Source of the DNA: Carposina sasakii
Lineage: Eukaryota; Arthropoda; Insecta; Lepidoptera; Carposinidae
Reading direction: 5' to 3'
DNA length: 64,000 bases
NCBI GenBank assembly: GCA_014607495.2
Contig: CP053148.1
Span: 11,346,001-11,410,000 of the forward strand
Within the stretch, counting starts at the first letter, position 1. Each line of letters starts with the position of its first letter. This document shows, piece after piece, positions 48,401 to 53,680 of this stretch. The notes under the pieces are model-generated. The model did not search any database and had not been told where the DNA came from. It worked only from the letters and a program-made list of their open reading frames with translations. Position numbers and translations under genes: made by a program.

Positions 48401-49275
48401 AATGCAAAAAAATATTGTTTGATGATTATGTAATGAATTTAATATTTTTCTTTGCTTGAAAATAAATTAAAAAAAACTGAATCTTTGATATGTTTAGGCT
48501 AGATAAATTTTGGCCAATAAATAAATTAGTTCCCAGAGGGATTTTCTGACAGTTATTAAAGTACAAGGCTGGATAGATGGCGTGAGCACATCTCCATCCC
48601 GAAATTCTGTTTTGTCATTGGACACGTACAGGGTGAGGTAAAGGGGTAGCAGCAAGGGAGGGTGATGCGCTCACGCTATCTATTTTTGACAGTTATTTTA
48701 ACTTGTCAAAAAATCCCTATTTGTTTAAATATTATTTGCATGTGAAGGCGCTAGAAAGCAATATGGTCTCGCCATAAACTACCTATACACTGCAGTAGGC
48801 TAATCTGCATCCATTTAGAGTACATTAGAGAGTACTTACACAAAACTGCAGTCTGCTTCACGTGAGCAAGGGCGCAGTCTCCAGCCGAGATTAAGTTTCC
48901 TATCTTGACCAACAGGTGGCACATGCGCCGCGTACGCGAACAACGCCACGTCGAAAAGCTGCGGCTGAGGCAGCGCGACTGGTGCTTTGGCAATCAGACC
49001 TCGAGTCAGCCGCGAGTGTATACGATATGGCAACAACCTCAGCGGGATATGCGCTTCATCGAGATCACGGACATGGTGCCCGTTACGGCATTCGGAGAAA
49101 TACTCCCCGCGTTGCAAGATACGTAAGTGCATTTCTAGTTCTATTCAAGGTCCGTCCGAGATTTTTTAAATCTAACTCATTATTTATGTATTTTTCTTCC
49201 AGAGGTTTCGTTCTTCCATGGATCAAAACTTCTAAGGCGCAGAAAAGATCTAAAAGGTCTAAAACACTACACTGA
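24110..49275 (+). CDS. msl-1: Male-specific lethal 1 homologue, MSL complex scaffold, 11 coding exons
   Basis: MSL1 holds MSL2, MSL3 and the acetyltransferase MOF together in the nucleus for histone H4 Lys16 acetylation. Coding exons: 24110..24499, 25609..25743, 26583..26703, 26992..27145, 27422..27543, 27640..28316, 29616..29838, 35404..35567, 35688..35812, 48916..49122, 49203..49275; 2391 bases, 796 residues plus UGA. Residues about 77-139 form the coiled coil (HLLLYHLDLIQHQNEQL-like core), the known MSL2-binding region. Residues about 175-660 look disordered, with SUMO-type motifs and an AKGG repeat. Residues about 663-773 are the PEHE domain (VPRWREKPYTSIYTLEGTEN, then RWHMRRVREQRHVEKLRLRQ), which binds MOF and MSL3, ending with an AFGEILPAL...LPW motif. 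All junction phases fit. Intron 5 uses a GC donor. In ZW Lepidoptera the role in dosage compensation is open, so a general H4K16 role is inferred. Confidence 0.93.
25609..25743 (+). CDS. msl-1: msl-1 exon 2
   Basis: It encodes LKTKLNRRVGFNQRHCLNHP, finishing the coiled coil, and then TVTSETIKTEPSPVPSK, the first SUMO-type IKTE motif. Phase 0 on both sides. Confidence 0.88.
26583..26703 (+). CDS. msl-1: msl-1 exon 3
   Basis: It encodes VMLTSFTELLIPDNGSNSLS and then FFDRELNATESTYDLSPTDA plus 1 base. The acceptor is TATTTTCAG and the donor GTAGAG. No known domain. Confidence 0.8.
26992..27145 (+). CDS. msl-1: msl-1 exon 4
   Basis: Phase 1 entry gives DVSSFVSPDLTIPACLDNSS and later RVIKKEVKTEPRPEPLYTVT, with two overlapping SUMO-type motifs. 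It exits in phase 2 at GTTAGT. Confidence 0.85.
27160..27362 (+). repeat. Helitron-like repeat in msl-1 intron 4
   Basis: It begins 'ctaatattataaaggcgaaa' and ends 'gcgggcatccactagt'. Both ends are typical of short lepidopteran Helitron derivatives. It occupies most of intron 4. Confidence 0.55.
27422..27543 (+). CDS. msl-1: msl-1 exon 5, basic segment, GC donor
   Basis: It encodes SGNPIIQKIQRNRRRTTTSL and then GSMSRMSKTTPTCTKTESSE. The next exon fits in frame only if the intron starts at GCAAGT (27544), a GC-AG intron of 96 bases. The nearby GT option shifts the frame. Confidence 0.82.
27640..28316 (+). CDS. msl-1: msl-1 exon 6, long disordered region
   Basis: This largest exon (226 codons with the carried base) reads GYSLNKKSKMINTYGKKSST to KKRDGRLFFGGILG. 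It is rich in Ser, Pro and charged residues and holds IKTESLSP (residues about 430-437) and VKPEP. It ends in phase 0 at GTATGC. Confidence 0.88.
28317..29615 (+). other. msl-1: msl-1 intron 6, no repeat or gene recognised
   Basis: AT-rich intron DNA. No coding block was seen on either strand. Confidence 0.5.
29616..29838 (+). CDS. msl-1: msl-1 exon 7 with AKGG tandem repeat
   Basis: It reads DEPKERRTSESSKRGGRKRA, then seven Ala-Lys-Gly-Gly-type repeats (29690-29775; residues about 559-587, the last ending in Cys), then KDMIKTEVGAPKPKIIKGK. It is phase 0 at entry and phase 1 at exit. The Pro-rich frame on the other strand is a shadow of this repeat. Confidence 0.85.
29918..30050 (-). repeat. 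3' LTR of the Ty3/gypsy element
   Basis: It starts TGATATATACTACG and ends ATACATCA on the plus strand. It is identical to the other LTR except an A/G difference in the A-run near 29960. AGAGAGGAGG-type purine sequence (minus strand) lies just inside it at 30051-30065. Confidence 0.95.
30144..31832 (-). CDS. Ty3/gypsy pol, second part (end of RNase H, integrase)
   Basis: The first six codons lie in the inserted repeat. The rest continues RNase H (DHRPLLAIFGNK), then an HHCC zinc finger (H163, H166, C196, C199) and the integrase core with D227, D281 and E317, a D,D-35-E spacing. The C-terminal part holds a GPY/F-like region and a tail ending SPYNLRPRNKVINYKL. The frame is intact. It cannot make full pol in cis because of the insertion. 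Confidence 0.93.
   Translation of the reverse strand: MRYGTLKTDHRPLLAIFGNKKGISPMTAARLIRYAIFLSAYNYKITYTKGAENQVADYFSRAPVTTINSHNCHSHSHHNINLLQLSSLPITYKNISEATLSDKLLAKISKYVQNGWPRKVRCNIILPYFQCRNEIEIEEGCLMRGHRVIIPQCYRGKLLNELHTSHQGIVKTKSTARARMWWPGIDKEIEQMINACEVCSAVRAAPPRAPAAPWPRPAVPWERIHIDYMSINQRSYLVVVDAHSKWLECLDMGGNLSTKHLIYHMKVLFSRFGLPKLIVSDNDPKIVSQEFTEFCQINGIKHLTSPIYHPNSNGQAENSVRNCKKMIKSILQNNSCIYKINDKLLEYLFQYRNTIHCTTGETPAKLFFGRQLRNILDLIKPSKRVNFNNDKRNNPVDTRSFAVGQKVWVKSFKNQKAFWSKGTVTGIQGKRMYLVKLLDNNLCKRHVDQLRRFIDNVPQLVNPTAISDQSVVPSKPQTYYLPDSDSDSIVTGEHSIAVTEPDDCWEEAVEDEVNVSDCSLEPGLSSEYNQVPTLPIPDTESPSIVRSPYNLRPRNKVINYKL
31816..32639. mobile_element. 824-bp repeat inserted into the RNase H region of pol
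   Basis: It begins AGGGTTCCGTACC and ends CACTTGGCCGG, flanked by T-runs that could be a 4-base duplication. A hairpin (AGGGTTCCGT / ACGGAACCCT) and a TCCG/TCTG microsatellite lie at the left. Inside, a unit of about 311 bp occurs twice and starts a third time. This family is widespread in Lepidoptera, by its ends as I know them; its class is not certain. Confidence 0.8.
32385..35057 (-). CDS. Ty3/gypsy gag-pol, first part (gag, protease, RT, part of RNase H)
   Basis: Of the 890-codon frame, residues 1 to about 804 belong to the element; the remainder is encoded by the inserted repeat. The gag region ends in two zinc knuckles (CTVCGLKNHLADKC, CKKCNNKGHLRKVC). The protease motif is MELDTGSSSSVIS. 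RT contains YPLPRIEDVFVKLSGGKQFS, SKLDCSQAYNQL and the catalytic FLDD. RNase H begins LTVDASPGGLGAVLSQ. The frame is intact up to the insertion, in keeping with recent activity. Proteins of this type are often labelled 'K02A2.6-like' in insect genomes. Confidence 0.93.
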   Translation of the reverse strand: MSAIIGNLGIFDFTTQDWGIFKGKLNLFIELNDIDGGKRSALMLTSLSDETYRLVSNLLFPKKTEEATFLQLVQVLDDHFVPKRPTFADRIKFYEAVKLENESAVQWEARLRGLAVYCGFGAELKDLLRDRFVLGYGPGPERDKLCGKDMSTLTLSNAVEIAQQIASTRNCQFNEGSSSTSSSMVKEEPLFKVSTSREDAARGGGGRRRDSEEKCTVCGLKNHLADKCRFKNYRCKKCNNKGHLRKVCEVKVHNLQCSDAEEGRQVQLQSELPGGHECEDCELFNLRCVNNAPIKLIVHIKGNMFEMELDTGSSSSVISEKMYATYFKQYPLSKSNIKICFYNGHKISPKGWFSVPVHYNKKVENVKFFVIKNGGTPLLGRDFMASFGITLCFNNIQEQYKASQIDKVLELYQELFKNELGCYKGLEVKLQLKDKVKPIFCKVRSVPFAIRGKVEAELDRLVRNGILVPVNHSEYAAPIVPVLKPNGTVRICADYSISLNKDIIVDKYPLPRIEDVFVKLSGGKQFSKLDCSQAYNQLVLSKDSQKLTTINTTKGLFMYTRLVFGLASAPAIFQRTIENLLVGIDGVTVFLDDVCVTGPNEQVHLERLEKVFQRFSSAGLRLEKKKCAFFQDRITYLGHIIDSLGLHKCTSKVDAIDKAPQPNNITELKRFLGMINYYRNFIPNASALLSPLHELLRAGARWEWTERHQAVFERAKTELASERVLAHFVPDAQLVLTVDASPGGLGAVLSQVGTDGLERPLAFGSRSLTSSERNYSQLQKEATAIVFGVKRFHQYLYGRQEPFILKPAKCESDSRTEGSVQTCKVYKVRSLRQSSLRVHEEKSNKFIFIKKYIFCNVTKNLRFSEFFLYVCYKTLLHAKFQDSRSTGSTL
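35085..35217 (-). repeat. 5' LTR of the Ty3/gypsy element
   Basis: This 133-bp LTR carries the element's promoter by analogy with the family. The primer-binding site TGGCGACGAG on the minus strand begins 1 base inside it (about 35083). The primer tRNA was not determined. Confidence 0.95.
35404..35567 (+). CDS. msl-1: msl-1 exon 8
   Basis: It encodes APCRVKKVPLPGMVTNKPYP, then VGDPDLSWYFGLDHDLKMED and DHTGDTKAASVE. The acceptor AAATTCCAG lies 181 bases after the retrotransposon duplication. Phase 1 entry, phase 0 exit. Confidence 0.85.
35688..35812 (+). CDS. msl-1: msl-1 exon 9, start of PEHE domain
   Basis: It encodes VPRWREKPYTSIYTLEGTEN and then MDDKVFEKRHMKLEAEERRQ plus L and 2 bases. 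The residues after VP-W and the EKRHxKLExEER stretch are the PEHE signature of MSL1. It exits in phase 2 at GTCAGT. Confidence 0.95.
35813..36480 (+). other. msl-1: Start of msl-1 intron 9, no feature seen
   Basis: AT-rich DNA with no coding block and no recognisable repeat. Intron 9 as a whole is 13.1 kb and splits the PEHE domain. Confidence 0.5.
36488..36612 (+). repeat. 3' fragment of a non-LTR retrotransposon
   Basis: The stretch 'ggtggatgcaggtcgcttcc' to 'caatgttcagcagtggactt' matches the tail of common lepidopteran LINEs, in which a Trp-Trp-Met-Gln-Val motif is encoded near the C-terminus. Short pieces of the same tail recur near 43.88-43.94 and 44.92-44.98 kb. Confidence 0.5.
36613..38047. 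other. Intron DNA without recognised features
   Basis: Short open frames exist on both strands but none has domain or splice support. Confidence 0.4.
38048..38363 (+). repeat. Minisatellite, about 51-64-bp units, left half
   Basis: Units of the form 'gtgacaaactgtgtgtgaca' plus 'gttattttgtgattgtataa' recur five to six times with variable spacers. The array continues at 40726 after the LTR element. Confidence 0.85.
38364..38655 (+). repeat. 5' LTR of the errantivirus-like element
   Basis: It is nearly the same as 40435-40725 with a handful of differences (for example a T-run near 38620). TTAATAAACC near 38595 could be its polyadenylation signal. Confidence 0.93.
38945..39240 (+). repeat. Three degenerate leader repeats inside the errantivirus-like element
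   Basis: 'gcacaaaaatcg.cagtctcg' recurs near 38988, 39092 and 39196, each time after a 'gcgag' motif and before 'attagat'. A splice-donor-like ATATATGTAAGT lies upstream at about 38886. Confidence 0.65.
39671..40412 (+). pseudogene. Broken envelope remnant of the errantivirus-like element
   Basis: A splice-acceptor-like CCTTTTCCTTTATAG ends at about 39669. Two frames follow: one of 124 codons from the ATG at 39689 to 40063, and one of 138 codons from 39996 to 40412. They overlap in different frames, so the gene is shifted once. The second frame has a hydrophobic segment (LPFYGILLGALALTMILMF, about 40210-40266) followed by a basic stop-transfer residue and a polar tail, as in insect retrovirus Env. 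Much of the extracellular part is missing by length. It is not expected to make a working envelope. Confidence 0.7.
40435..40725 (+). repeat. 3' LTR of the errantivirus-like element
   Basis: It is the direct-repeat partner of 38364-38655 and is followed at once by the GACT duplication. Confidence 0.93.
40726..40985 (+). repeat. Minisatellite, right half
   Basis: It continues the unit 'gtgacagtgagtgttgttg' plus 'ttttgtgattgtataaattg' about four times, with a period near 56 bp. The element at 38364 landed inside the array. Confidence 0.85.
41123..41159. repeat. Perfect 16-bp hairpin
   Basis: AACAAGTCTAACGCAA and its exact reverse complement are separated by 5 bases. The surroundings show no transposon ends. 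Confidence 0.8.
41690..42785. repeat. Tandem array, about 40-bp units, split by a mariner
   Basis: Units like 'taacagccctttaataag' plus 'aatggttcacgcgtgaaacg' recur at 41690-41830 and 42621-42780. The mariner at 41877-42626 lies between the two halves. A possible CRISPR reading is excluded by the eukaryotic context and lack of unique spacers. Confidence 0.75.
41877..42626 (+). mobile_element. Internally deleted mariner with perfect 26-bp terminal repeats
   Basis: GGGCTGTTTGATAAGTCC plus TTTTAAAA at the left is matched exactly, inverted, at the right end. The left flank is TA; the right TA is altered. The inside keeps frame-broken transposase pieces: VYNWINDFKRGRSA and VKVREIAENTGIST, from the DNA-binding helices, and a C-terminal piece. 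The catalytic D,D34D region is missing; the element is about 750 bp, against about 1.3 kb for full-length relatives. Confidence 0.88.
42786..43265. other. AT-rich intron DNA
   Basis: No gene or clear repeat boundary was found. Confidence 0.4.
43266..43520. repeat. 134-bp direct duplication with internal inverted repeats
   Basis: 'caccaacaggcccgttgtga' starts both copies (43266 and 43400). Each also contains 'tattcagctgaataaa', 'agagtaac' and the inverse 'gttactct', so each copy could fold. 'attcagct' motifs continue to about 43680. Confidence 0.75.
45752..46323. mobile_element. Foldback element, about 205-bp near-perfect inverted repeats
   Basis: The left arm (45752-45958) starts 'ataaactgactt' and includes 'accgacttcaaacc'. 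The right arm (46119-46323) is its inverse almost base for base. The 160-bp loop contains 'tggacgcgcgcggctggc'. The arms would form a long hairpin in RNA, which could matter inside an intron. No coding region is present. Confidence 0.88.
46753..47790 (-). repeat. 129-bp minisatellite, eight units, with higher-order structure
   Basis: Units begin 'tagtttccatcgaccaattg' at 46753, 46895, 47024, 47153, 47282, 47411, 47540 and 47669. From 46895 on the spacing is exactly 129. Units starting 47024, 47153 and 47282 are repeated nearly exactly as 47411, 47540 and 47669, so there is a 387-bp higher-order unit. Confidence 0.95.
46879..47853 (-). CDS. Open frame of seven 43-residue repeats over the minisatellite
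   Basis: The 324-codon frame starts MKSRATTENCMLVWCFCYVI, a start with a hydrophobic stretch that could act as a signal or membrane segment. Seven copies of a 43-residue unit follow (core LMMKLQNSLTVRSWETVLQL). There are no stops or indels because 129 is a multiple of 3. It lies inside msl-1 intron 9, antisense to the gene, within transposon-like DNA. It may be a by-product of tandem duplication of one open unit; no family is recognised. Whether it is expressed is unknown. Confidence 0.35.
   Translation of the reverse strand: MKSRATTENCMLVWCFCYVIMSYSGICFRVSTSNAAVLMMKLQNSLTVRSWDTVLQLVNGNYLVVCRANVLLESTSDVAVLMMKLQNSLTVRSWETVQQLVDENYLVVCRADVLLESTSDAAVLMMKLQNSLTVRSWETVLQLVDGNYLVVCRANVLLESTSDAAVLMMKLQNSLTVRSWDTVLQLVNGNYLVVCRANVLLESTSDVAVLMMKLQNSLTVRSWETVQQLVDENYLVVCRADVLLESTSDAAVLMMKLQNSLTVRSWETVLQLVDGNYLVVCRANVLLESTSDAAVLMMKIQNSLTVRSWETVLQLVDGNYIGGM
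47860..48045 (-). repeat. Fragment of the 'aaccgacttc' dispersed family
   Basis: It runs from 'ggatcccatcatcagatcct' to 'tttttgaagtcggttaaaaa', an end shared with 18922 and 59880. It abuts the minisatellite, which may therefore be an internal part of one larger element. Confidence 0.6.
48916..49122 (+). CDS. msl-1: msl-1 exon 10, PEHE core
   Basis: It encodes RWHMRRVREQRHVEKLRLRQ and then ITDMVPVTAFGEILPALQD. The R-W-x-x-x-R-x-REQR pattern and the VTAFG-x-x-LP motif are the hallmarks of MSL1 C-termini. Phase 2 entry and exit; donor GTAAGT. Confidence 0.95.
49203..49275 (+). CDS. msl-1: msl-1 exon 11, last coding exon
   Basis: It encodes TGFVLPWIKTSKAQKRSKRS followed by KTLH and UGA at 49273-49275. 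LPW is the conserved end of the PEHE region; the tail is basic. Confidence 0.92.
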
Positions 49276-49554
49276 AACACGACCGTTGGCCCTCTAGGTG
49301 GACTTAATACTAATTTAGTAATGATCGAGTTTGGAACATAATAACTAAGGTCAGTTCCAGATCTCTATAGCCTGACTATGGATAAGTTTTCTTAGTTCTG
49401 TAGTTAGATAGACATTTTTATTAAACGTATACTATTTCATCGGAACAACTTTAAGCTGATAACAATCGACTGGTTTTTCGTGGTTTATTTACCATATACT
49501 TATTATTATATATTGTTAATTAATTATTGTTTGTTACGTGTTTCAAACTCGAGC

Positions 49555-49560
49555 AATAAA
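49555..49560 (+). terminator. msl-1: Likely msl-1 polyadenylation signal
   Basis: AATAAA lies 280 bases after the stop codon. Further AATAAA copies follow at about 50229, so longer 3' UTRs are possible. Confidence 0.5.
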
Positions 49561-51084
49561 ATATGTATTATCAATAGCCCAATGTTAAATTGGGATGTTA
49601 AAATAAGTGTAAATATTAAGTTAATGTCATTATAAGTCGTAATAATAAGTCCTCCGAGAGCTCTCTACGTAATGTGATGCCAGCATGATTGATAGATATA
49701 AATATAAATGACTGAATATTGAAGGATGTGATATTATAACTTGCGGCGGTCGAATGGTATGTATTTCTGTGTAGTTAGTGTATTTAGTAATGTATTTTCA
49801 TTATAATATTAATTGTGACAGCGTTTATTTTAGTTTAGTTTTTTAGCGTCTAACCGAACTTGTACAACTCAACTATACCCTTTGGTCAGAAGTGGCACCA
49901 TGTAGTTCTATCGGCCCTTGGTGCTCTGCCTACCCCGTAAGGGATAAAGGCGTGATTATACCTACATCTATGTATGTATGTACAGCGTTTAATGCGATGG
50001 CGTTTATTTATTTTGATTGATTTAGCATCCAGGGGCCAGTTTAGTAACTTTACAACAATAGTTTCATTTTTATTTTTATTTAATTACGAGTATCAAGCTA
50101 AGCTGACATACTTTTATAATTTTGCGCGTTGTCTGTGACAGAATGGTATATCCATTTGTCAATTGCACTTTTTAAGTAAACAAATTGGGACAACTATATT
50201 GTTGTAGCATATTATGGAGTATTATCTAAATAAAACGCTGTTTGACAGGCATTTGATTTCAAGTTTATTCTGACGTTTTATGCAATATTTATGATTGTAT
50301 AAAGAAATTATGACTATTATGTATTAAACCCCTACTTACTGGTGATGTTTTGTAACTGTTTGTAGTATGCCTTTTTTGGACTGTTTAATAGTTTATTTGA
50401 CACATAATCTAAAAAAATAAACAAAGACTAATATGAGATTTTACTGTGGCTTTGTTTAATGCATGCTTTTATAGTATTTTTCTTTCAAATGCTTTTAACT
50501 GAATTGAATAGAATTTCTTTATTAACCAATTAATTATCTAAAAAATATACTTATTAATTTTTATTGACGGAATACATACTTTTTATGTTTAATAATACTT
50601 CAACGTATACAGTATCATGGATATAATTTCGATTAACCTGGAATTATTGTTTATTTGTATTTCTGTAAGACGTTTGTGAAGCGAAGCTAAAAAAAGGTTT
50701 GCTAAGCGAAGCTAACATTAGACTTAGAAGAATATTAATCTACTTAATCATGATTAGGAATTGTATAGAAAATTACAATAATATAATTTGGAATTATGGA
50801 ATATATATTAAAATTGAAGATTTTAAAAGCTTCCCGGCTACGCTTTTACATGTTCTTGCGAATTGTATGTTAGAAGTGACGTGACGTAGATACACACGTT
50901 AACGGTTAACCATTTGTGACAGGTTATACTTGGCGGAGAGAATAGTTACTGGCATTAAATGGCCTAATGTTCTTCCTCAGGTACCTCTAGCTATTGACAT
51001 GTTAAAATTTATCAAGAAGCGTTTAGCCATTTTGTAGTTAAATGAAAATTATTTTGTTTTATCTATGCAACAAACATAGAACCT
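49561..51084. other. AT-rich region after msl-1, no gene seen
   Basis: No coding block with domain or splice support was found. Direct 'gaagcgaagctaa' repeats occur at about 50678 and 50705. Confidence 0.45.
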
Positions 51085-51089
51085 GTTAA

Positions 51090-51230
51090 CAGTCATCATC
51101 ATCATCATCAGCCTATTACAGTCCACTGCTGGACGTAGGCTTCCCCCAGGGCACGCCACAAGACTGCCATGGGGGGTATTTGCCCATAGTCACCACGCTG
51201 GGCAGGCGGGTTGGTGACAGTTTGTATTTT
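51090..51230. repeat. Dispersed repeat with ATC microsatellite
   Basis: 'atcatcatcatcatcagcct' leads into 'agtccactgctggacgtagg' and 'cttcccccagggcacgcc', a very common lepidopteran repeat tail. Related text occurs near 19.38 and 59.46 kb. Confidence 0.65.
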
Positions 51231-53559
51231 GGACTATGTTGTCAACACGGGAGGCGCCGCTGCCCACCTCCTGGAAACCCTTAATCGCCTCGTACGATAC
51301 CCACGGGCGGACACGGGATGGTACGAATTCTACTCTGCCGGCACCACGCGACTGTATATATAACATATTATTATTTTTGTATATTTGGTTGTTATACTAC
51401 AGGTATACTAATTTAAAACTAGTTTTAGTAATAACTTTTCTTGGTCAGATCATCAAAACTCAACATAAAATAACTTTTTTGTACAGGGCTAGGTTAGAAC
51501 AGGCTGAAATGTTTTCGCCTATTAAATATCAATCAACCTATGAAATAATATCTATTAAATAAAATATAAGGAATAGCTAGTTAAATATCTTACTACTTAC
51601 TAGCTTTTCGACTAGTGTCAGATAGACATTAGTCATAATGAAACAAGTAATTTGTCTTTGAAAAAGCCAAAAAAATGTTGTTTAAATAAGTTGTAGTTTA
51701 TAGCCTAGGTAGTACTTGTAAATAATTTCACCGCCATAATGGATTTTGGATAAAATTTTTGAAGTTATATAGAAAATTGCTGTTTATATAGGGATGATGT
51801 TTAAGGGACTGTTATTTTGTAAATAGTTTCGAATAAAATTCATAATAAATATAAGTTTTACTCCGGAATTTAAGTAATGAATTAGATCGTGTCCTGGGTT
51901 TATTAGGAACTATTTCGAAGAGATCAGGATTAGTTGTCATTCGGACTGTCACCCAGTGTGTATGAGATTTGTATCGGTAGATAGGTTCGGACAGTAAGGC
52001 ATTGTAGATAATATATATAGTTGAGTCAGTCCGAGATGTGAAGAATGAAGTTTAATTAGCCGACACCCAGTCATTTGAATAGCCAGAGGTTATCTAATCT
52101 AAATAGAAGGTGACTCGGTCATGCTTTAAGGTTTGAACCCATTTTATAGAGGTTGAGGTTATGCCACAATAAAGTCAAAATCACACGATTCTCCGATATC
52201 CTGCAGCCATTTAGGGTAAGATCCTGCATGCCAGGAGCACATAAAAATAATAACTCGGCCATATATCGATGTGATTTACCGTGTGATTTAAATAACCACA
52301 GAAGCGCATTTATTGACGTCATTGCATGATTAATTGGTTGTTTATTAGTTATGTAATTTGAATGAGTTACATTTTACAAATTTATTATGTTTTCCAAAGA
52401 GAAAAGTTTTATGAGGAATTTATCTGGTGATCTATTTCTTTTATGATTGCAAGGTATTTTAAACAAGTTTAATCGTTATATTATGCCTATGTTCTCTATC
52501 CTGTTGTACATAGTGTTTGGTATGAAATACGAATATTTGATTGTGCACGTTGTGTTTAGTTTATTTTCTTTCGTGGTCCCTTAATATATTTCTATTTTGT
52601 ATTTTATTTTTTATTGACATATGTTTGATTAGAGTATTAGTGATGTATTGTTTTTACATTTTTGCTGTCTAGGCCACAAGTAATTTTAATCAAATTTAAT
52701 AAATTGTATAATGATATTGTATCCATAGATATATTTGATGTATTTTTATGACAAAGTTCTTTATGTCACTTTACTGTATCGGCTAAGATTTTCATTAGTT
52801 AGTGGACGGGGCGAATTAAGTCAGAGTTTTAGGTATAAGCCTCTGACTAAAACTTCTCTGACATAATTATTTTTTCATACTAAAGTTAAGGTCCAAATTT
52901 TCAGAATCAGTATCGTTCATTAACAAATATCTAAATCAATAATGGAGTTACAAAATCAATTGAATGTAGGGGTTCTAAATAAAACTCGCGATACGTATAA
53001 ACTTATTGCAACCTTGTAATTTGACACATTGATACGTTATAAATTACCATCCTTGTAAGTAAAATGTACGCCTAGCAGCTGCTGTATACCATTTCGTATT
53101 GAATTCGAGTAAGATTAAGGATATGACAATAATGGAGGCCGTGAGACGTGCTTTGAACTGCTTTTTATTTTTGGTTGAAGACAATACAATAGAAATGGCG
53201 CGGCGAGCGTTTTGAGCGTAACTTGCTATATACGAAACGATGCAGTATTAATACATTTAAAGATCACGGGTTAAGTTCGAGTCTATTTCAGCTTTCTCTA
53301 CATTAAAATACTCTGTAATTGTTTAAAAAAACCTGAGCTTAAATAAGATAAGGGTTTTAATATTAACTAACCGCAGTCTCGATCTGTCCACTAGCTTACA
53401 AACTATTATATTATGGGAATTAGGTTAAAGTGGTTATTGGTATATTGCCGTTTGTCTAATTTACGTTGTAATTTTTTGTATCTAACCTAACACTTACATT
53501 CGCGCGATATTATCCATCGAAAGACTTATGTGTCTAAGGGCTTATTTTTCCGAACATCA
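51231..53559. other. AT-rich intergenic DNA, no gene seen
   Basis: I read both strands and saw no exon-like block and no transposon ends. Confidence 0.4.
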
Positions 53560-53680
53560 GATAGCATATCAAAAGAATAAACTTGATGCTGTCTCTATCA
53601 TGCATGATAAAGTTTTAGAGAAAGACAGCATCCACTTTATTCCTCTGATAGGCTATTTGACATTTGGAAAATTCAGCCCT
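53560..53680. repeat. Imperfect-palindrome MITE copy
   Basis: 'aataaacttgatgctgtctc' pairs with the downstream 'agacagcatccactttatt'. It is related to the copy at 9780-9880. Confidence 0.6.

Noticed and set aside
48751..49280. Minus-strand and alternative-frame ORFs over msl-1 exons 10-11
   Set aside because: They are shadows of the PEHE-encoding exon, whose frame has the conserved motifs and matching phases.
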